Source of the DNA: Candidatus Kapaibacterium sp.
Lineage (GTDB): Bacteria > Bacteroidota > Ignavibacteria > Kapaibacteriales > UBA2268
Assembly (NCBI GenBank): GCA_026390695.1
Contig: JAPLFL010000098.1
Coordinates: 1-53,705, forward strand
Direction: 5' to 3'
Length of the DNA: 53,705 bases
Shown: positions 43,937-53,400 of the stretch, in pieces
How positions within the stretch are numbered: the stretch's first letter is position 1
How the letters are laid out: the number at the start of each line of letters is the position of its first letter
Position numbers and translations under genes: made by a program
The notes under the pieces: model-generated
The model's input: only the letters and a program-made list of their open reading frames with translations
What the model was told of the DNA's origin: nothing
Database searches by the model: none

Positions 43937-46044
43937 TTTTTTCTCGCAGGTAATGGATTAAAATTACTTACTTTGCCAAGATTATTCTGTGAATAATTAA
44001 AATCAACGGTATTAATAAATATGCTTTGATTGATATCTTCAGGAACATATCCTTCAAAATCCAACAGGTTCCATATTCTTCCCAAATCATCATATTTAAT
44101 ATATCCATCTTGATTTACATCTCCGGCAATCATACCGAAAAGTGGTTTTTGATTTACATCATAACCAATTTGCTTAATAGCATTACCGCTTTTACGTCCT
44201 AATAAAATATTGTAATTAGTAAAATTCAATGCAAGAGTTGTGTCATTATATGATAGTTTATACGGATCTTCAGTCACAATAGATAAGTGGTTACGGTGCA
44301 TGACTGCAATATAATGAGTACCGGAGTTAACACTTCCAATACCAGAACTTGTGCCATCAGGATTAATCATTCCAAGGATTAAATTAGTTGATCCGTTAAG
44401 ATCTATTAAAGTACCATCACGCTTAACAAAGCAGGTTTTAAACAAATCTTTTGTAGAATCACCAAGGTTTTGACGGAAAGCTAAAAGTACCCAGTCAACC
44501 ACACTATCAGGGAAAGTCACTACATTTATATTCAAACGATTGGAATCGAGATTATAAGGATAGACATTAGGAGGTGTATGAGGCAATAATGAATTATCCC
44601 GAAGTGTAGAGATCATTAATCCACCATCCCGGAATGGTCCTTCAAGAAAGACTTTACCGCTCATAGCAATAAACTGAGAAGTCTGAAGTCCAATTGCGTA
44701 ATCTCCAAATTTAGTAATTACTGCATTAGCTGAAGCCCATTCATTAGTTGTATCGACAATGGGAACCGTAGATGATACTATAGTTGACCATAATGCACTT
44801 GCAGAATCCCATTTTTGAAATTTCAAAACATCAATTTTCAATCCATTTGTTTCATTTTTAACAGCACTGCTATTTCTCCACCCATAACCAACCTTCATTT
44901 GTGCAATGTCACTAAGTTTTTGCCCTGATGCATCATAACCGGTTATTGTAAACGGTCGTTTTACTTTCTGATTACCATTAGCAAACAGCGGAAAAGTTCT
45001 TTGTTTAATTCGGAACTGAATCTGTTTTGCCTGACCAGCAGAAGCAGGATCAGAAAATAGTGCATAAGTATATTTGTTATTGAACAGAACAGGAGTATTA
45101 TTAGTTAGAATATTTGTTCTACGGACACTTCCATCGACCTCAGCATCTTTCCCAAGATAAATTGGATCGTTCGTAGAAGTCAATGTTAATATATTTCGGT
45201 TACTATCATTAGGTTCAGTAAAAATGACTGTAGAATTTATTAATGAATCGTTTACAGTCATATTTGTTGAAAGTACCAGACTGTCAGTATTTTGAGCAAT
45301 CATTCTCTGAATTTTTGTAGAATCTGTAGGAACTTCAGCTCCGGTCACAATGGATCCGGTTCCGGTATAAGTCAGGTTCATTTTTCCCAAATATACAGGC
45401 TGATAAGAGATTGAAGCACCAACATGTCTGATTACATGAGTGGAAGTATCCATAACAAAGTTGCTGTCCTTACTATTTCTGAACTGCCCTTGCCTTAATT
45501 CAAGGACAGTAGAAATTTTAAAGCCGCCACTCTTTATCACAGTAGTTCCACTTGGATCATTTAATTCAACTTCTTTAAAAACACCTTTTCCATGAACACT
45601 TTGCGCAACATTACCAGACATAATAACTCTTCCAGTTGGAGAAATCGGATTTATCACAGCATTATGATGTGTCTCTCCTTCAACATTAATTGTGTCTTTT
45701 GTATTCATTATTAAAACAGAATTCGTATCGCTGTAGAATTTTTTCATTGCAACAAGGTGAGTAACTGTATCCGCCATAAATTTTTCAGAGGTTCCAACTA
45801 ATCTAATGTTCTCATAAACCATTGATTGAATCGGTTGAACATTTGCTTTAGAACTATATTCGACTGTTCCAAGAATAGTATCCTGTCCGATTTTGGCAAC
45901 ACCCTTGATTGTAATTGTCCCACCACTATTATAAATAGTCCCAGATGCGCTACTTAAATTCCCTGTTCCTTGTGAGAATAAATGGCAAAAATGCAAAATT
46001 ATCCCTGTAAAGGTAAAGATCACTATTTTTAACTTATTATTCAT
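43933..46044 (-). CDS. Secreted protein with dockerin-like EF-hand C-terminus
   Basis: 703 residues with a signal segment (KIVIFTFTGIILHFCHLFSQ). A long beta-rich body of unknown family follows. Near the end, GDVNQDGYIKYDDLGRIW (about 641-658) is a calcium-binding EF-hand-type loop and VPEDINQSIFINTVDF (about 667-682) is a degenerate second copy, together the dockerin-like doublet used at the end of many surface proteins in T9SS organisms. There is no T9SS sorting domain. It overlaps the next gene by 4 bp and starts 12 bp after the retropepsin-like gene, so it is in one operon with both. Probably surface-associated; no enzymatic motif seen. Confidence 0.72.
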   Translation of the reverse strand: MNNKLKIVIFTFTGIILHFCHLFSQGTGNLSSASGTIYNSGGTITIKGVAKIGQDTILGTVEYSSKANVQPIQSMVYENIRLVGTSEKFMADTVTHLVAMKKFYSDTNSVLIMNTKDTINVEGETHHNAVINPISPTGRVIMSGNVAQSVHGKGVFKEVELNDPSGTTVIKSGGFKISTVLELRQGQFRNSKDSNFVMDTSTHVIRHVGASISYQPVYLGKMNLTYTGTGSIVTGAEVPTDSTKIQRMIAQNTDSLVLSTNMTVNDSLINSTVIFTEPNDSNRNILTLTSTNDPIYLGKDAEVDGSVRRTNILTNNTPVLFNNKYTYALFSDPASAGQAKQIQFRIKQRTFPLFANGNQKVKRPFTITGYDASGQKLSDIAQMKVGYGWRNSSAVKNETNGLKIDVLKFQKWDSASALWSTIVSSTVPIVDTTNEWASANAVITKFGDYAIGLQTSQFIAMSGKVFLEGPFRDGGLMISTLRDNSLLPHTPPNVYPYNLDSNRLNINVVTFPDSVVDWVLLAFRQNLGDSTKDLFKTCFVKRDGTLIDLNGSTNLILGMINPDGTSSGIGSVNSGTHYIAVMHRNHLSIVTEDPYKLSYNDTTLALNFTNYNILLGRKSGNAIKQIGYDVNQKPLFGMIAGDVNQDGYIKYDDLGRIWNLLDFEGYVPEDINQSIFINTVDFNYSQNNLGKVSNFNPLPARKN

Positions 46045-46056
46045 TTTTTCATTAAC

Positions 46057-46500
46057 CTATAAAGAAACAATTGGTTTACCATTCGGGCTTACCGGATTAA
46101 TAATTAATTTCTGACTCATTGAGTCAACCAATAAATCCATTTCTTCTAAGGGGATTTGTCCGAGTAAGGGTTCCGTTCCACGTTCAAGTATTACACAATT
46201 AGTCAGGCTCATCCTATCTCCATATTTCAAAAAAATACCATATCCTTTTGAACATGGTTCAATGTTATCATATCCATTACTATGCCAGCCTAATATTTCT
46301 TCATCTTTTATTATACCAAGTGCTTCAGCTATATCTTCACCGATAACCGGAAGAGTAGCCTCTGAGTCAATTACCATATTCACAGAAACAGAGCGGACAT
46401 TACATTGCGGTATAAGATGATTTTCTGCATTCTTTTTATCAACAAAGTTGATTAATGTAATATTTGCTCTTATTTTGTCGTTCATTTTATAGGTCCACAT
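46057..46500 (-). CDS. Retropepsin-like aspartic protease, catalytic triplet altered
   Basis: 147 residues (142 if translation begins at the second ATG, 46485). The fold pattern is that of clan AA small aspartyl proteases: NMVIDSEATLPVIGEDIAEALGI where active members read VDTGAT..V, and the C-terminal LLGQIPLEEMDLLVDSMSQ followed by INPVSPNGKP, typical of the group. The catalytic Asp is present, but DTG has become DSE. Thr to Ser is tolerated in some relatives, while the loss of Gly should disturb the active-site loop. A single transition (GGG to GAG) would explain it. No signal peptide, so cytoplasmic. First gene of the operon with the two secreted proteins that follow. Confidence 0.8.
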   Translation of the reverse strand: MWTYKMNDKIRANITLINFVDKKNAENHLIPQCNVRSVSVNMVIDSEATLPVIGEDIAEALGIIKDEEILGWHSNGYDNIEPCSKGYGIFLKYGDRMSLTNCVILERGTEPLLGQIPLEEMDLLVDSMSQKLIINPVSPNGKPIVSL

Positions 46501-46542
46501 TTATCGGTTATTCAAAACCATGTCATTCAGCACTCTCTTTAA

Positions 46543-46574
46543 AAATTCCCTCCCCAATTTTGGGGAGGGAATTT
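46543..46574 (-). terminator. Intrinsic terminator between two surface-gene units
   Basis: A perfect 13-bp stem, AAATTCCCTCCCC (46543-46555) with GGGGAGGGAATTT (46562-46574), loop 6. It lies 16 bp after the stop of the 804-residue secreted protein (minus strand) and continues into T's, separating that gene from the retropepsin-like operon. Confidence 0.85.
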
Positions 46575-46589
46575 AAAGGATATTTTATA

Positions 46590-49004
46590 TTATTGACCAA
46601 TCTCTACATGACCACAGTTCTTCAAGACACCATTGTTAACGATGTTTTCAGGAACTTTTAAAGTTGCATTGCAGAATACATATAATCCACCATTAACTAC
46701 GGCTGGAGAATTTTGATCTCCTGTTCCTGCTCCTGTTGCAACAGTTCCACAATAACTAAGAATTAGATCAGAATCGGTTAAAGCACCATTTAATGATCCG
46801 ATTGTTAATCTGCCCGGATGCGCTGCTCCGGTAGTTGCACTCGGATTTAAGCCATAATAAGTAGCTGGATTTGCAAGAATCAAAGATGCACCATTAGTAT
46901 TATCAGCAATGTCGATCTGTGAAGCTAACATTTGAGGTGATGATTCAAGTATCTGACCTGCTGGAATATTACCGTCTGTCTGGGTACGTGCATAACCAGC
47001 ATGTACGGTATGTTTAATAATACAGACATCAACACTTGTTGGTTCTGAACCTTCATCCCATGTGCCCGGATCCGACCAACGACCATTGGCTATAGTAATA
47101 AATTGAGTAGGACCACCACGTAAATAGAGATAATCTCCACTTGTTACTTCTGCTAAAATTGTTGATGGAGGAATAGCTAATGATCCACCAGTTGGACGAA
47201 CATTCGCTAAACCTACGTAACCAAAATTAGCTCCTGATAAAGTACGGGTAGGTTTTTGGCCAGTTGCTATTTTTTCAGTACTTGCTCCGTTGACTTCTCT
47301 GTATCTTAATGTACTTTCATTTGCATTAAGTGGGTCAGGAGATGGAATTTCACTATTCTTATATGAATATTGAACATAAGCATTCCAATCCGCTGCTGTA
47401 CTTGCATAATTGAATCTTATCTGTCTGTTAACATCTGTTAATGCTTGGTAATCGGAAATCCCTGAATGTTGTGAAGGCTGGTTATTTATTGCAACCCATG
47501 TTACGCTTGCAGGATTAGTAGGAATGCCAACTTTCATTGCAGCATTATTATACGTCAATGTACTTGATGAACTTGAAATATAACGTTTCATTAATCCCCA
47601 AACTTCTCCGCCAGTTGATGCGTAATAAGCATTATATGCAGGATCCATCATAGTCAAAGTATGTGAAGACATATCAATATCAGAACCGGATGAGTAAAAA
47701 TTCTGTTTTACTGCAATATCGCAATTTGCAGTAAATGTAGTAGCTGCATTAGCAATACCTAAGTTTCCATAAGGATTTGCTTCATCTGTACCTAAAACAG
47801 CCTGACCGGTAGCACCGTTATATAATTCAAATGATGAAGGAGCAAAATTTAAATTTGTACGAGTACCGCAAGCAATCAAATCGGTTAATGTACCTGTTAT
47901 GGTTAATGTCTTACTTGATGCGACATTCAATAATGCTGTTGCACTATTCGCTAAAATAAGAGAACCACCGCTTAAAACGGTTGAATTTGTCCCGGCAACA
48001 TCATAAATACCACCGGCATTAACATTAGTAGTTCCGGCAATATAAGTTTGTCCTACAGAAGTACTCAAAGTACCGCTGTTTACATCGGTTGTACCTGCAA
48101 AAGTTGCGCTACCAGTGGTAGTTGTTTGTACTAAACCTGAGCTATTGATTGCGACTTCACCATTAAATGATGCACTCGAACCATTTAAATAAATCTGACC
48201 ACCTGTTGCAGTCAATGTAGCTGAAGGTCCTTCAGTGGTAGCACCTGTTGTTGCATTACCTGCATAGTATGCACCTATAATGTCCACAATTGGTGAAGTT
48301 GATGTACCTATGATTGTATTATTCCAGACTCTATTGGTTTGAGCGGCTTGTAAAGTTTTTGTTCCGCCATTTTGGAATTCAAGATTATAATAATGATTGG
48401 TACTGCCTGAATTTCCATTCTCAGCAAATATATTCTGACTTCCTGATCCATCATATACAAATCTACTTGTATGTGTATCATAGTCTCTGTCAGCTCCACC
48501 AGCCGAATAAATACCGCTTACATATACGGCATTAACAACTGCAGGACAATTATTGTATAAATTAAAAATTTTCAAACCAGTTGCTCCCACACCACTTGAC
48601 AAGTATAAATTAGAATAGTAGCGATTCGGTATAGGTTGCGATCCTGTTGAAGCGGCAAAAATCACATCAAAAGGAACACGGTTTGCTGCACTAACTCCAA
48701 GAGCTTGAGTACCGCAAGGATCAGGATTGATAGTGCTACTGCAACCATCAGTGAAATAGTTGTCGTCCGCAATGTAACGTGCTTTTTGGAAAACAATAGT
48801 GCCGGAACCATTTGCTACTGCAGAAATCGGGGCACAATTCATCCACTGTGCTGTACTACTTGTAAAAGTAATTGTACCGCAATTAGTGAGCGAAGAAGAA
48901 GCAGTCGTAATTAAAATCTGACTGTAAGAATTGCTAAAGGCAAACAACATAATAAGTGCTGCTGCCGATATACAGGTCGAAACCCGTAATAATTGTGTTT
49001 TCAT
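46590..49004 (-). CDS. Secreted beta-rich protein with short 'NIVNNG...HVEIGQ' ending
   Basis: 804 residues from ATG 49004. A start 54 bp upstream is possible, but GGAG lies just before 49004 and the signal peptide MKTQLLRVSTCISAAALIMLFAFSNSYSQ follows directly. The body is low in charge and rich in Ser, Thr, Asn and Gly with beta-solenoid-like ladders (TTTTGSATFAGTTDVNSG). A second region resembles a surface 'GRWSDPGTWDEGSEPTS' module also seen in the giant protein as GNWNDPNTWIGG. It ends NIVNNGVLKNCGHVEIGQ, without T9SS or dockerin sequences; a very similar ending closes the 142-residue neighbour. Transcribed alone, ended by the hairpin at 46543-46574. Function unknown. Confidence 0.75.
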   Translation of the reverse strand: MKTQLLRVSTCISAAALIMLFAFSNSYSQILITTASSSLTNCGTITFTSSTAQWMNCAPISAVANGSGTIVFQKARYIADDNYFTDGCSSTINPDPCGTQALGVSAANRVPFDVIFAASTGSQPIPNRYYSNLYLSSGVGATGLKIFNLYNNCPAVVNAVYVSGIYSAGGADRDYDTHTSRFVYDGSGSQNIFAENGNSGSTNHYYNLEFQNGGTKTLQAAQTNRVWNNTIIGTSTSPIVDIIGAYYAGNATTGATTEGPSATLTATGGQIYLNGSSASFNGEVAINSSGLVQTTTTGSATFAGTTDVNSGTLSTSVGQTYIAGTTNVNAGGIYDVAGTNSTVLSGGSLILANSATALLNVASSKTLTITGTLTDLIACGTRTNLNFAPSSFELYNGATGQAVLGTDEANPYGNLGIANAATTFTANCDIAVKQNFYSSGSDIDMSSHTLTMMDPAYNAYYASTGGEVWGLMKRYISSSSSTLTYNNAAMKVGIPTNPASVTWVAINNQPSQHSGISDYQALTDVNRQIRFNYASTAADWNAYVQYSYKNSEIPSPDPLNANESTLRYREVNGASTEKIATGQKPTRTLSGANFGYVGLANVRPTGGSLAIPPSTILAEVTSGDYLYLRGGPTQFITIANGRWSDPGTWDEGSEPTSVDVCIIKHTVHAGYARTQTDGNIPAGQILESSPQMLASQIDIADNTNGASLILANPATYYGLNPSATTGAAHPGRLTIGSLNGALTDSDLILSYCGTVATGAGTGDQNSPAVVNGGLYVFCNATLKVPENIVNNGVLKNCGHVEIGQ

Positions 49005-49433
49005 ATAAACTCCAATAAAAACTATAAAAAACATATATATTTTAAAAATCAAACCCATTTTTATTTAATCTCATCTATTTTATCAATGAACTATTTTCAC
49101 ATTACAAATTTATACTTTTATTAAAAACTCTGAAATACGTAGAAATACCTAATTTTTAAAGAACTTCAGCAAAATCAAAAAATTCATTTTGCAATATACA
49201 ACATGCAATTTTAATGCCAGATTACTGAAATAATTGAGAATATTTTCTCTTTTATTAGAAATACTTTCGTAATTATGTCGCATTTTATTCCATATTTTAT
49301 AAAAATTACAATCAATCAGTCATTCTGAACCAAATTCAGGATAACAAAAGAAAACAAAGCAAAGAACTTCATCCCCCCCGGAACTACATTGATACTCTCT
49401 CTAAAACTGCTGATTAATGGCTTCTGTTTGGGT
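49005..49433. other. Intergenic spacer
   Basis: About 430 AT-rich bases between two minus-strand genes. The first ~25 bases hold the ribosome site (TTGGAG) of the 804-residue protein gene. No gene, hairpin or repeat was recognised apart from a short CATTCTGAACC...TTCAGGATAAC piece at about 49321 and a run of eight C at 49372-49379. Confidence 0.5.
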
Positions 49434-49862
49434 CTAATCCCCTATTTGAATTATCCCGATATTTCTGATAAAACCTGAATTAACTATATTCTTTATTACA
49501 ATTAATCCGAGATTTATTGTATTGTCATTCTGCATACGATCAACATTATACAAATTATTATTGCTTTTCAAACGTGAACTGTCCTGAATGCTGATCAGTC
49601 CTTCGTTTATAATGTTTGCACTCGCTAAAAAATAAGAATTTTGCTGAATAGCCAAGTAACCACCCGACCTATTGAAAAAATCCATATTTTCTACCTTCAT
49701 TAGTGATTTTGAATTCACATAAATCTTTGTTCCATGATTGTAAACAGCACTGTTGGCTGTGTTAGCAAGCAGTATAACAATTATCATAAGACATACAACC
49801 CCAGCACACATCTTTTTTGATGAGCTGCGCGAAGTCATATTTTCCATTTTTATCTTTTTCAT
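49434..49862 (-). CDS. Small secreted beta-rich protein
   Basis: 142 residues from ATG 49862 (a second ATG at 49847 is equally possible). Basic N-terminus and hydrophobic core KKMCAGVVCLMIIVILLANTANSA make a signal peptide. The mature part is about 100 residues with a ladder-like pattern (IINEGLISIQDSS, NDNTINLGLIVIKN). The C-terminus NIVNSGFIRNIGIIQIGD aligns with that of the 804-residue neighbour. It may be a stand-alone beta-solenoid rung protein. It lies between the tail-fibre-like gene and the 804-residue gene, with the polypyrimidine and 21-bp arrays upstream. No family recognised. Confidence 0.6.
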   Translation of the reverse strand: MKKIKMENMTSRSSSKKMCAGVVCLMIIVILLANTANSAVYNHGTKIYVNSKSLMKVENMDFFNRSGGYLAIQQNSYFLASANIINEGLISIQDSSRLKSNNNLYNVDRMQNDNTINLGLIVIKNIVNSGFIRNIGIIQIGD

Positions 49863-49918
49863 ATATTTCTCAACATTATTCTCAAATCTATTTTTTTTTA
49901 ATTGTAACTTAAATTATA

Positions 49919-50026
49919 AACTTTTCTATTCTTCTACTTTTCTACTATTCTACCTTCTACCTTGCTACTTTTCTATTCTTCTACTTTTCTATTCTTCTAC
50001 TTTTCTACCTTCTACCTTCTAAAACC
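49919..50026. repeat. Polypyrimidine tract with TTCTAAAACCGG end
   Basis: Simple TTCTAC/TTTCTATTC sequence of about 105 bases ending CTTCTAAAACCGG, the same terminal motif as the tracts beside the two tRNAs, but with no tRNA here. Confidence 0.8.
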
Positions 50027-50341
50027 GGGACGTACCTTTTTCATTTTGGGAAGTACCTTTTTCATTTTGGGACGTCACTCTTTCATTTTCGGAAGTACCT
50101 TTTTCATTTTGGGAAGTACCTTTTTCATTTTGGGAAGTCACTCTTTCATTTTGGGACGTACCTTTTTCTATTTGGGACGTACCTTTTTCATTTTGGGACG
50201 TACCTTTTTCTATTTGGGACGTACCTTTTTCATTTTGGGACGTACCTTTTTCTATTTGGGACGTCACTTTTTCATTTTGGGACATCACTTTTTCATTTTG
50301 GGACGTCACTCTTTCATTTTGGGACGTACCTTTTTCTGTTT
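50027..50341. repeat. 21-bp tandem array, 15 units
   Basis: 315 bases made of exactly 15 units of 21 bp, type GGGACGTACCTTTTTCATTTT. Variants alternate in order: units 7-11 switch between CATTTT and CTATTT endings (a 42-bp period) and units 1-3 resemble 4-6 (a 63-bp period), showing growth by multi-unit duplication. The array lies between the tail-fibre-like gene (stop at 50427) and the 142-residue gene. Confidence 0.92.
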
Positions 50342-50426
50342 AACATACAAAGTTTCCAAAACTTCTGAAGTTTTTATCTTGCATCTTTTTCAAAGAACTA
50401 TTTTTTTTATCAATTCATCAATTATG

Positions 50427-53400
50427 CTAAGGACATGGATCTTGGTTAACATTACTATTACCATTAAATGCTAATACAAACCATTGATAACCAGTATTAG
50501 TGGAGTTTCTTCCATATACAATCTGCATTGATGCAAAACTCGACCCAGTAGTGGTTACAGTACCTGCCGCCGTAGATGCGTTTGTTCCTCTTTCAACATA
50601 TTCGCAGGATATAGATTTGACTGTAAGGGACTTAGCATTAGCCATCATTTTTACATAAAAAACCTTACCTAATAAACCTGAGGATGATGCCTCTGTAGGA
50701 ACCCATAAAGTACAATCTGCATTTTTAGAAAAAATAATTATATTATCATTTGAATTTGCAGTATAGCTTGAATTTGAGATTGGGACCCATGTTGTTGAAC
50801 CTAACCTCATTTCACTGGCTATGGCACTTGGAGAAGCCCAATACATCTGCCCACTGGTATTGCTTGCTAAAAAGTTTGTTGTTGTGGTTGAAGCAGGAGA
50901 ACCAGGCAATTGATATGTAACGCTTGTAGATAGAGTATCACTCGCCCTCAAAGCTATATATTTAGTTTCATCCCCAGGTTTTTCAAATTTTAACAAAGCT
51001 GGAGAAACGGTACTGGATGCCTTCATATTGATATTACCATAGTCATATAAATCTCCGCGTAAGGTCATTGTTTTGCTAACATCATCAGCGGTAAAGAATG
51101 TGCTGCTTGTTAAACTTCCGGCAGCATTGAAGTAAGCTATTTGATTTTGTCCACCAGCACCTTGAGCAACTGAAGCAGGGTTAATAACACTGGACCAATA
51201 AATACTTCCACTTGAAGTACTGGTGAGAACACCATTTGTAGTCGATGAAATCAGAGATAATTGCCCTACAGTACCAGAGCTTGTTCCAATTAATACAGTA
51301 CCGGTACCAAAACTCGCACTACTACCGGTTCCACCTTTACTTGTTGGAAGAATTCCAGCAACTTCAGCGGTGGCGAGATCAATATCATCGGTTGTTGAAC
51401 CAGGGCCGGTATAGTCAGTTGCTTTAATTATTCCACTACCGCTTGGTAAAATAGCAGCACCTGTACCTACTGTCATTGTAGAAGTAGAATTGGTGTTGCC
51501 CATAATTTGTGAGAAAGAAACAGATCCGGGAGTTATTGTTGACCAGGATAAATTCCCAGCACCATCAGTAGCTAAATAACTTGATGCTGAACCATCCGCA
51601 GCTGGCCAAGTATATGTAGTTGCTCCAGTTGTTGTAGAACTTGCTCGGAATCCTACATATTTAGTATCATCACCGGGTTTGCCAAGCCTTAGCTCCGATG
51701 CTGTACCAGATGGACCCGATAAAAAGATATTACCTTGTACTGCTAATTTGGTTGCCCCTGTTGTAGCAGATGAACTGCTGATATTTACAGTACCTGTAGC
51801 TTCTATTCTTAATCTTTCGGTTGCATTTGTTTTGAAAACTAAATCTTGAGCATCCGTAGTCCCTATAAAGTTTGTACCAGGGGTTGTGGCTGCATTACCA
51901 ATTAACTTCCAACCATAAGATCCCAAAGATATACTATCCATAAGTGGAGTCCAAACAGGTGTAGAAGCATTACCAGAATTATACTCAAATCTCTGGTTTG
52001 TAGAATTAAATAGGAATAATTCATCAACCGGAGCAGTTATTGCATTCCTCTGTGCATTTGTCATTCTTGGCAACAGAAATCCTTTAGTAGTTGATTGAAT
52101 ATCTAAAATAGCAGATGGATCTGGAGTAGGTGAAATAACTGTGCTGTTAAATACTATTTGACCAGTTAATGACAATCTATTTGATCCTGCATTAAACATA
52201 AAATTATCAACTCCAGATAATGTATTACCTGAATTAAAATATGCAACTCGATCAGTGGCTCCTGATCCGGATAGTGAACCACCAGCTGTTGACCAATATA
52301 CGCTACCACTGGCATTTGTAACCAATGCTGCACTATTTATTGATGTTAGAGCAGTAACAGTTCCTGCACTTGAACCTATTAATATTGTATTAGGCCCAAA
52401 TGTATTACTACTTCCGGTTCCACCTTTGGTTACTGGTAATATACCGGCGACTTCGGCAGTTCCAAGATCAACTTGATCTGTAACAGATCCAGTCCCATAG
52501 AATTCAGTTGCTTCAACGATACCCGTACCAGATCGAAGAAGCGCTGCACCAGAACCAACAGTCATTGTTGAACTCGAATTTGTATTTCCAATTATTTGTG
52601 AGAACGATGTAGAGCCAGCACTAATTGTTGACCATGATAAATTACCGCTTCCATCATTTTGCAAATACGATGAAACTGCGCCCTGAGCAGTAGGTAATGT
52701 ATAAGATAGATTTGCTGTTTGGCTTGATCCTGTAAGGAATGAATTTATTTTACTTGTAGAATTGCCGATTGCAAGTGGGCCGAGGAAAGTTGAACTACCA
52801 TTCAGAACTAATTTTTGGGTTGAATTATCCCAAGTGAAGCTTGCACTACTTGATAAAGTACTTGAATTGCTAAAATAAGCTACCTGATTTGTTGCACCGC
52901 TGCCACCGACTGTTCCGGTTGATAATGGAGACCAATAAACGCTACCACTTGAGTTGGTAATCAAATAAGAATTTGTTGCAGATGGTAAACTTGTAATTGT
53001 CCCACCGCTACTTCCCATTAATATTGTATTAGTTCCAAAACTCGAACTGCTTCCCGTACCACCATTTGCAGTTGGAAGTATGCCCGATACCTCTGATGTC
53101 GCTAAATCAACAGCATTGGATGTTGAGCCTGTGCCAATAAATTGGTTTGCTTGGATTACACCACCTGTAATTACATTTAGGGATGCACCACTACCGACTG
53201 TCATAGAAGCTGAAGTATTTGTTCCTCCCAATAAATTTGAGAAAGAGGTCGAAGAAGCGCCGGCGGTTGACCAATAGACACTACCAGATGAATTTGTTAC
53301 TAATGTTGCATTATTCAATGAAGTCATTGAAGTTATGGTACCTGCACTTGTTCCTATTAAAATTGTATTAGGCCCAAATGTATTACTACTTCCGGTTCCG

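Noticed and set aside
50019-50474. Frames encoding TSQNEKG (minus) and FFILG-type (plus) heptad repeats over the 21-bp array
   Set aside because: 21 is a multiple of three, so the frames are by-products of the repeat; no ribosome site or signal peptide supports either one.
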